Below are positions 54,362 to 64,000 of a stretch of DNA of 64,000 nucleotides, piece after piece (positions within the stretch are counted from its first letter, which is position 1; each line of letters starts with the position of its first letter). Made by a program: the position numbers and the translations under genes. Source of the stretch: Takakia lepidozioides (taxonomy: Eukaryota > Streptophyta > Takakiopsida > Takakiales > Takakiaceae); contig CM060734.1 in the NCBI GenBank assembly GCA_030704615.1, positions 17,918,001 to 17,982,000 on the forward strand, read 5' to 3'. The notes under the pieces were generated by a model. It did no database searches. It worked only from the letters and a program-made list of their open reading frames with translations, and was not told the DNA's origin.

Positions 54362-57300
54362 GCCCACGGATGAATTTCAGCGCCGAAATAGTGATGAACA
54401 TACCTATGAACAAAAAGTTATTTCGACCCATGGATGAATTTTGGCGCCGAAATAGGCCAATCCTGAGGAACCAACACCAGGGGGGGAAAAAAACAAAAAA
54501 AAAACAAAAACAAAAATAAAACGTCACGGATGAATTTCGGCGCCGAAATAGTGATGAACATACCCGTGAGCAAAAAATTATTTCGGACCATGGATGAATT
54601 TCGGCGCCGTAATAGGGATGAACGTACCCGTAATCAAAATGAATTTAAACCCACGGATGAATTTTGGCGCCGAAATAGGGATGAACATACCCGTGAGCAG
54701 AAAGGTATTTCGACCCACGGATGAATTTCGGCACCGAAATTCGGATGAACGTACCCGTGAGCACAAAGTTATTTCAACCTACGATAAATTTCGGCACCGA
54801 AATAGGGATGAACATACCCATAAGAAGAAGAAAAAAATCGGCCCATCCGCAGAATGTGATAACCCGACACTGTTGAAATACGACGCCGTAATAGAGTTGA
54901 ATGGGCCCATGTGTAGAACGGAATAGCCCGGCACAGATGAATTAATACGTCATATTATGGATGAACAGGCCAATCCCCGTAGCGGGATAACCCGACACTG
55001 ATGAGTTGCGATGCTGTAATAGGGATAAACAGGCCCATCCCGAGGAACGGAAAGCATTCCTGGCCTGGATAAGTTCCACCGTTGGATGATATTCAGCGCC
55101 ATAATTTAGATGAACGGGTCTATCTTGAAGACGATAAAGAGCGATTTGGATTATATGCGATGTCTTTTTGGATGAATTGTGGTGCCGCAATAGGAATAAA
55201 CGGTCCCAGCCTGACACCGGTCGGCCCCTCCACTGATTACAACACCGCAATATGAATGAACTGACCCAGATGATGGATGAACAATGACACTGTTATAGGG
55301 ATGATAAGTGACATTGCTATTTGATGACAAGTTTTATACATGGAAATGACACTTTTTCTACAAATTTACATTCTTGTAATGGTTGTAAAGACATGAAGTT
55401 CTCATTTATGTGCCGCTGCAGTCGCTATTGCGGCGCCAAAATTCCGTACGACAGTCAGTGAATATTGACCGTTGGGTTCCACGTCGAGGTGTCCGTGCCT
55501 TTGTACTTGCAGATTTAGGCTAAGAAATCTAAGTTCGGTAGCATATAATGGCGCCGTAATTGTAATATATCCTGGTTTCATTTGGAATTGGATGACTTAT
55601 AGACCTGGCCCAGAGTCCTCGCAAGTCCTCATAATGAAATATGGGTACGAGAATTGGCCGATGAGGTTGTCATCCGAAAACTTTCCAACGAATCCTTAGA
55701 CGGAGGATTAACGTCGCCCTTACTATGACTTGTTCATGATAGACCTTTTGTCTGCGTAGCAACCACTTTTAATATCGGACCCATCCAATTGGGTTCAATG
55801 TCGTCATTTCTTCTCTGCATACGGGCCGATTGCGTTGCCATTATTCAGGGTGACAGAGAAGCGTAAAGACGCACATGGCACATATGTTGTGCTGTATAGA
55901 GTGCAAGAAGTGGGACTTGCACCTCTGAAGGACTTTAAAACAGCCATCAATCCGGAGTTGTTAAGGAAGTCAGAGGTGAAAGCAAACCGCACCTAGTACG
56001 CCGGCTTACCCTGGACACCATGGTCGAATACATCTATTTGGTGAGATTCAGCCCTCTTTCCGGCTAGTCCCTTTGCATGTTACTGTCTTTCGACCACCTG
56101 GATCCCTAACCAATTGCTTGCATTTGCACTGCAGAGCTCCATAAAAGGCAACTTGGTCTACACAAAACGAAAATCATTGAGAGTGAGATCCCTAATAAGA
56201 CCCAGGCCCTCGTCCGGGATGCCATCGTCCTTGCAGGCAGCGGTCGCGGACCAAGTACTGATCCAAAGTTGTCAAGTCTATAGCGATCCCTGACCCAAGC
56301 CTTTAAGAGACGATATTGTCAGAGATAGCGAAGCACTACTCAAAAGCCATCAAACCAGAGATGTGGTGTGGACCCGGCCGAGAAGGTATGCAAATGTCTG
56401 CTATTATTTTACTATCTCATTAAAATCCTCTGTCAGCTATCAAAATTGCTCTCTAACATATGTTACAAGATGAGTGCGGAAGCCTTGAAAGTGTGGACGG
56501 AAAAAAGTGCTGCACCCATCCTGAAGAAGAGGTGGACTTTTATCAACAGCATGGACCATCTAACCTGCGATGGCCAGAAGGTAAGCTCTAGAGTTGTCTA
56601 GTGTAAATTGCGGCGCCCTTATTCTAATTGTGGGGAGTCTTATGTCAAAATAACGACCTTGTTTTTGTCCAGCCTCTTCTATTTGACACATTCATCAAGA
56701 AGAAATCAGTTTTGAATTTTGGGGAGACGGTTGTATGGTTGACTCCACAGTGGACCCTATAGAGTATGACATTCTCTTCAACCATGTCTCACCATGCAAT
56801 ATTCCATGGGACATGGGGGGGGAGGGCTTGGAGGCATGGGAGGACAAGAAGTCCCACTTTCATTCAAATGCTGATGGAAACATGTTCAAGCATAGAAGGC
56901 AGGGTGTTGGACATTGCAGCGCACACAAGTAGGAGATTCTTGTAATTGTGGTGTCGTTATTAGAGTCCATTGTCTTCTATAGATATTCATGGATTTACTA
57001 TGGCTACTCACGATTGCCATTGACATATTTGTTCTTGATCACTAGACTCATGGATAGGTGCTTCAATGTACTGGGCCGGGCGCGAGTCTAGTCGGCATGT
57101 CTTCACATTTGAAGGAAAAACAACCTTCTACAACTCCCATGTAGCGGGCCTGCAGCAGTTGCCAGCAGAAGAGGAGCATGAGGACGGGCAAGAAAAGACC
57201 TTCTGGCAAAGAATGGCATTTGTATTTTGGTCTTTGTTTCATCAACCATCTCCTCATTGGACGAGTCTGCAAGGTTGTAACATGGCAGTACGTAAATATT

Positions 57301-60300
57301 GCCATATGTCAACAAGCGTTTAGGGTTTATAATGGTCAAACATGGATGTCGCTATAATTGAACCCAACACACTTACAATGGTGCAACTCACTCAAATACA
57401 TGCATTGGGGGAAGCGGCTTCTCCCGTACTTGAGCCTCCTCAACTTCGGTCTCCTCCTCCCCTTCTTATTTCTTCTCCCATTGTATGCAAACACGGCTGC
57501 TAGAGATCCATTAGGAGGGCGGAGAGGCCTAATCGGGCAGAGCAGTTACTGGTTGCAAGAAATGAGAGAATACAATTGGGGGAGGCCCAATACGGGAATT
57601 GTCAAGGCCAAAGTACTCAGTTTTATCGCTCTGTCCGCGTCTGAAAGTGACAGCGATGAGGATGACACTTTGCAAGCTTAGGTGGAGAGTGAATGGCAAT
57701 TTCCTAGCCTCTCTTCAGTCAATGTGGGATTTATTTAGTCTTAAAAAAAAGCCAATTCAACTGTATTATGTGATGGGACCTCTTATCTTCGACAGAAAAA
57801 TGACACAACAATAGGCTAGTATAAGGTGTTGGGAGCAACAAGACCTTTACAAATGATATAACGGTGTTGCAATAAGCCAATGTCCGGCTTTACTTTATAA
57901 TTTTGGGTGACCACAAACAAAAAAACGTCGCAGCAATAGGCCGGTCTCAGGTCATCACTACCAAGAAATTTTTCGAGAAGCACGAAGCTGGTATTACGGC
58001 ACCGTGATTAACCCATCTCCTGCCATTTTCAATTCTTTTTCCAAACCCTAAATGAGAATAACGGCGCCGCAATAGGCCTAGCCGCGTCCCCGGAGTTCAG
58101 AAACAGTGCCTATTACCATGGATATATGCCCTATTACAATCAATAACGGCAGATAATTTCTAATTCCGTGGATGCACGCTCATGGGCTCATGGGCTCATG
58201 AAATAGTAAACCTCAAGGCAGAGAAGTGATGGTACACTCGGTAGCAACCGAGGCACTTCCAAAGTTCGAGTTGCTGACCGAGCTCTTTTCCATATCCGCC
58301 GAACACATTGGTCTGCAGGAACAGGAGGTTCCTCAGGAGGAGAACGGCGAGATCATTGACATGAGAATTGTAGAGGAGGCTGACCTTGAGAGGGATGTCA
58401 TGAAGCATAACGCCCCCTACATTCCATATTTGCAGCAGGGTTCAAGCGGATCCCGGTTTGAAGCTGGATCAACCTTTACGTCGGAGCCAACAACGCAATG
58501 GGTTGACATGGCGGTTGGAGGAGAATCACCCAAAATGGTGAAGGTTGGATCCCATTTGACATCTGAGCAGGCATTGGAATACCAAGCACTGTTCAAAGAA
58601 TTTCGAGACATCTTTGCATGGTCCTACACCGAGTTGAAGGGGGTGCCTTCTTATGTGGCGATGCATTCCATTCCCGTGATACCAGGAGCTACCCCCCGAC
58701 ATCAACGGGAGAGGAGGGTGAATCCCAATCTAGCACTACTCATCAAGGCGGAAATTGAAAAGCTGTTGGCCGCAAAATTCATCTTCCCGGTGGAAACATC
58801 AGCCTGGGTGTCCCCCATGGTCATTGTCCGGAAGAAGAACGGTGGATTAAGGGTATGCGTGGACTTCCGCCCCCTTAACAAGGTAACACACAAAGATCAT
58901 TTTCCCTTGCCATTCATAGATACGCTGGTGGAGGAAGTAGTAGGAAAGGAGCTCTACTCTTTCATGGATGGGTTCTCGGGTTACAAGCAGGTGGACTAAC
59001 GCAACCCAGGGGAGGCGGAGCTCCGCCTCCCCGCCGCCAGCCCTTGCTAAGTTCTTTAACCATGACTAACTTCTTAGGGTTTCTCCAAATTTTTGTTTTT
59101 TTCACCTTTATTACCCCCCTTCTTAGCGGACCTACCTAAGTTATCCTTAGCCATGACTTTAGCTCCATCTCCCGCCATAGCTCGTTTTGCGGTTCGCTGC
59201 ACTGCTACTCAGTCTCTTTGCAGTTCTACTTCCCTCCTCCCATCTTGTAAGAAGCGCCTCTTCCTTTAGCTTCATTTGAGCTACTTTTTATTAGTTTTCA
59301 TGGAGTTTTACAGACAGACGTCTCCTATGCCCACTTGCAGCCTCCCAGCTCGGCGGATCGAACATACCAAGGCTCACTGTTCTTATCACACCAGCCTGCT
59401 AAAGGCCCACAGCACCAACAGCTCTGCTTGCCATCGGGTGGTTTCTACGCTTATACGAGCCATTGTTACTCTCTCGATACTCACTCTTGCATAGTCAAGT
59501 TCCTGCGTTTGGCCTCTTCCGGATAGCCCGTGTCTGCTGCTGGACGGGTTACTGCAGCTGGATCACCAAAAGTCTATGATGGCCGAACCAATTGCCACAA
59601 GGAGAGACTCAATCCCTGGCTACCCCACTTTAAATGAAACAACACTGCAAACTATCAACACTCATTCCGGTTCAAGCCTCCGGAGTGCGGAATCGCTTTC
59701 ACGCCTCCAGCCGAGCACAGGACAACTTGAGGTGCTGAATGCATCATCAGATGCCACCCTCAGCTTCCAGACTTCGCCAAGATTTCCTATACAGTGCTGG
59801 ACTCCCACAATTGGAAGCTACAACGCCCATTCTTATGTTTCGGTCTTGCGGGAGTGCATCACTGTAAAAGGCCTCGTGGAAGGGAAGCTGGTGCATGCCC
59901 ACATAATACAGAGTGGCTTTAAGCCAAACCCCTTTCTACTCAATACCTTTTTCAACATGTATGCCAAGTGTGGCAGCTTGATGGATGCCCGCCAAAATGC
60001 CTGAACGAACTAAGTGTTCTTGGAACATAAGGATAGCTAAGGATATGCGAAGCATGGATGTGGGAGAGAGGCTTTCGAGATCTATAATCAAGTGATAAGG
60101 GAAGAGGCGATTCCTGACAGGGTCACTTTCATTTGCATTTTCAATGCGCGTGCAAGCCAAGGTGCACTACAGAAACGCAAAGAGGTCCTTGATGACATCT
60201 TCAAAGCTGGAATTGTGTCGGATATCAATATGGAGAACACCCTTGTTGACATGTATGCCAAATGTTGGAATATAGAGGATGCACGTCAAGTGTTTGACAA

Positions 60301-63300
60301 TATGGCACAACAAGACGTGGTCTCCTGGAATGCAAAGATCGGAGGATATGCTCAACAAGGATGCAGTAGAGAAGCTCTCAAGACCTATGAGCAAATGCTA
60401 TGGGAAGGGATCACACCCAACATGGTGACGTTCATTTGTGCCGTCGATGCCTCGGCCAGTCTAGGAGCCTTGGAAAAAGGCAAGGAAGTTCATTGTGCCA
60501 TTGTAAAGGCTGGAGTTGTTCCCCATCTTAATTTGGAGAATACCCTTGTCCACATGTATGCAAAAGGCGGGAGTGTAAATGATGCACACAGACATGCGCT
60601 GGCCCGCGGGTTATGTGAGGCATATGATATTGGAGACCTGCTACTTGATGAGGCTCTTAATGCTGCAGATGGTATTATTCAAAAGAATGCCATTGCTTTC
60701 TACAAACTTGAGCTAAAGACATCTACAGATTATGAGTCCCCCGAAGGAGATATCGCAGCTAGAATCTGCACCGATACTTGTTCCCAAAGCTCTTCCACGA
60801 CGGATATCTTCCGATGGCCTCATAAGCGCACAGCTACATTACAACAATTCGCACAACTGCATTACGACAATTCGCAGCAACGAACCCTCCTACGTACTGC
60901 AGCTAATGGACAGCATTTTGCATTCAATCCCATCGAAACATTGGACCTGACTCGTTCAGCACCCCATAACTCAAGGATGCTCCAGTCAGTGCTCAAAAAC
61001 AGCTTCATTACAAGTATGACAACATTAGGGTGGCAAGTGCTATGATGGAAATGTATGAACCTAACCTGGTCCAGTCCAGAATCCGAACCAGTGTGTCTCG
61101 TTACCATGCTCTCCATGGCCATAATAACTATAGCATCTTAAGCAAAGATCTTTTGTTGAGCGCGGCTTTTACTCACCCATCCCTTTGCTATCCGGGGTGG
61201 AAACTCTAAGGTAGAAGAGTTAGAAGGCTCTAAGTACTCAGCCCGCTCAGAACAATCATTCATGACCTACAACTAGTGTATAATGGGGGTGTCTTTCTAC
61301 ACTCTACCCTTATGGTTATGGTTCAGATTGCTTATGCAATCATCGAATCTTGTTCTCTACACCTAGCTAAGCATTCCACAGCTTCTCTCTGGTCTCTCTA
61401 CACATGCAAATGCGAAGTATGAATCAGTATTTATATCTATCCATCATTAGGCCGAAGCCATAGTGTCACTAAGTCTACACTACAGTATCATCTCTATAGC
61501 TTGCAAGTATCAAGCTACACTCCGTCGTCTCTCTCCTCCTCCGCGTACTCTCCTCCGTGTACTCCAAGTCCATGCGATCGAGAAGTGATCCTCCCTCCGT
61601 AGCTATTCTACCTTTTCTACCCGCAAGCTGTCCTAACCGTCTCACTAATAGTTACCACTCTAACCGTCAGTCACGACAATACGAACTGTACTGCCGTTCC
61701 CTATGTTGGTGACTTGGGGGGTCCACTTCCAAAAATTACCACTTAACGTGCAAGAAAATATAGGGTGCCATTTATTCTCTACAAGTAAAAATTAGAACAT
61801 TTTTCAAAGTAATATAGGGTATGAGAAACATAGGCGGGAGCATTTAAATGAATATAGGATAGAGGTTAAAGGCTCCAATTACATTTTATTTATAATTACT
61901 CATAGGGTGAAGGTATTTTTGAATGACACGTGTCAATCAGTGTATGGATGTCGCGCACCTCACTTCGGTAATCTCCCCCTCAAGTCATAGTTACTCGCTT
62001 TGATGCGCGCGCCTGACTCCCAACCTGGCCGCCGGGCCAACTTGGAGCTTCGGCTGCTCACCGGGGCATAACGGTCCCCCTTTGTTCTCCCAAAGAACCC
62101 TCCACCGATTTGGAACCAGCGGGAATTCCCTTTGGTAGTTGGCAGTCCGGAACAGCTCCCCACTCTTTGGTCGCTTTCCGGCTCGCTCGCTTACTCACTA
62201 GTTTTTGGTCACCAACGGGCTTGCATTGTTCTCGGGGTTACTACTCCCTATATATACTTCTGTAGCTGTCCGTGGGGGTTTCACAACCAGCCATGCCATT
62301 TTATGGCGAACCACCACGAAAACCCTCGACTCCCGGTGATGAGTCGCGGTGAGTCTTGGCCCACTCACCACGGCCCTTATGGACCGTGATGAGTCCCAAG
62401 ACTCCCCACGACTCCCACCACGAGGTCTCCGCCCCCATGGTGAGTCCTATGCCACCCCCCCCACTAAGTCCCACTAAGCTACCACCACCCCTTGTGGAGC
62501 CACCCCCACCGCAACCCGGTGTGCGGGGCTCCACCTAGTGAGCGCCTCCGCCTCCTTGAGTGCCTTGGGCACTCAAGGGTGCTTCAGCCCCCTCATACCT
62601 ATCGCTGCTGCTGCCCCCACCACAGGGGCAGTCCCTCATGTGTCCCGACCCCCTGCCCTCAAGGCAAAGGGCCGCGACACACACCCCTACCAATAGGGAG
62701 TCGATGTCCTCATCGACTTGTCCATTTTGTAGAAATAAAATCCAAGTTGTGGCGTCCCACATCAAGGAGTTTGTTTCCGTACCATGGCGTCCCATGGCAA
62801 AGAACCAAACCCCACACTTGACTCTACTCTCCATTAGCTAGTTCGGCCGACTTCCTCCAAGTCCCGGCCAGGTGTGGAGCCTCTCAAGCTCCTCCCAGTG
62901 CACTCTTCTTGGCCTTCTTCAAGGTCAAGGAACGATCCTCCCCGAGGATCGAATCGCCTTACTGCAACAACATTGACATACTCCCTCAGTTTGGGCCAGA
63001 AATACTCTTTCTTCAAGAGTGCCGCAGTACGCTTGGCTCCGCCGTGGCCCGCAAGCGGGCTATCATGGCATTCTCTCAAGAGGCTATCTCTGATCCCTCC
63101 CTTCGGCACGTAGAGACGCTTTTGCTTATACCGGAGCAGTCCATTTTGCAAGTGGAACTGCGATTTAACCCCCATCCTCAAGTCCTGCATCACGGACTTC
63201 GCCAGCTCATCCTTCCGGCAAGCCTTCCGGATCTTCCTTTGGAGCGCCGTCTCGCCCTTGTACACCAACAAGAGCTGCTGCTTTCTACTTAAAGCATCGG

Positions 63301-64000
63301 CTACCACGTTGTCTCGTCCCGGTTTGTACTGGATATCCACGTCGAACACTGCCAAAGTATCTTGCCACCTAAGTTGTTTTGGGGATAACTTGGGCTGCGT
63401 GGCAAAATACTTCACCGTGACATTGTCCGTGAACACCTTCACTGGGTTGGAACCAACATAGTGGCGCCAAAGCTCAAGACAGTGCACCACCACCTTCATC
63501 TCTTTCTCGTGCGTCGGCCACCGTCGCTCCACTTCATTCAGTTCTTTCTTTCTTTTCGTAAGCCACTGGACGTCCATCTTGCATCAGTACACCCCCAATC
63601 GCGAAGTCCGACGCATCTGTATGTATCTCGAACGGACGATCGAACTCCGGGATTTTCAAGACTGGAGCTTCCGCCATCCGCTGCTTCAATTCAGCAAAAG
63701 CTTGGCCACACAAGGTGTTCCATACCCAGACTTTGGATTTACACAGAAGGTCTGACAACGGCCCCGCGATCTTGGCAAAATTTCTCACATACTTCCCTCA
63801 ATAGGAGGCGAGTCCTAGGAAGGATCGCACTCCCGAGACCGAAGTCGGAGGCTCCCAGTCCAAGATCGCCCTCACCTTTCTGTCATCCATTTTGATCCCA
63901 TCCTGTGTAATCACATGCCCAGGAACTCCACTTTTGTGACCCCGAATTCACACTTTGAAAACTTTGGCATACAGCTTCCCTTCTCGCAATTTTTGGAACA

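Overview
This window looks like nuclear DNA of a land plant with a large, old, repeat-rich genome. The evidence is a spliced sugar transporter, a spliced thylakoid-lumen pentapeptide protein, PPR, MED16 and CDC20 gene fragments, plant-type GT-AG introns and dense transposon remnants. A seedless plant (fern or lycophyte) is my best guess, because a cyanobacterial-type sulfate-binding-protein exon pair is present; this is inference, not proof.

Layout. 1-1.1 kb: minus-strand open frame running off the left edge, unrecognised. 4.86-8.3 kb: complete four-exon monosaccharide/H+ symporter (STP family) preceded by a 160-bp sequence triplicated up to its ATG. 9.29-9.86 kb: last two exons of a sulfate-binding-like protein (minus), cut off upstream by an unrecognised repeated protein element (10.2-10.9 kb, second copy at 40.0-40.9 kb). 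11-19.4 kb: mosaic of duplicated and inverted repeats, an interstitial CCCTAAA tract, a CDC20 pseudogene fragment, a non-autonomous CACTA element with intact 3-bp target duplication, LINE and gypsy fragments. 19.6-23.1 kb: tandemly duplicated RING-H2 gene, each copy broken at a different site, with SINE-like pieces. 23.7-24.7 kb: MED16 fragment and an unknown frame.

25.6-32.75 kb: two ~310-bp inverted arms enclose a four-exon gene for a DDE integrase-core protein (one in-frame stop) and a LINE copy. 33.7-37.6 kb: the second intact host locus, a four-exon TL17-like lumenal pentapeptide gene (minus) with a divergent, uncharacterised plus-strand gene. 38.7-42 kb: gypsy gag, LTR and tRNA-like repeat pieces.

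42.4-58.1 kb: a Mutator-like (MULE) block. One long, frameshifted MULE transposase (43.7-47.5 kb) and a C-terminal remnant of a second one (52.5-53.2 kb, minus) are each associated with arrays of short perfect palindromes that share a GGNNCC-type core but have different arms (GGAAATGCGG...CCGCATTTCC by the first; ATTTCGGCGCCGAAAT or ATTACGGCGCCGTAAT by the second). The second set expands into a satellite with a ~64-bp monomer and a ~192-bp higher-order repeat. This is the most unusual structure in the window.

58.2-64 kb: gypsy RT fragment, a PPR pseudogene, an LTR-like segment, and a gypsy pol pseudogene (RT end, RNase H, integrase zinc region) running off the right edge. Only the STP and TL17-like genes look intact; most of the rest is transposon or decaying gene fragments.
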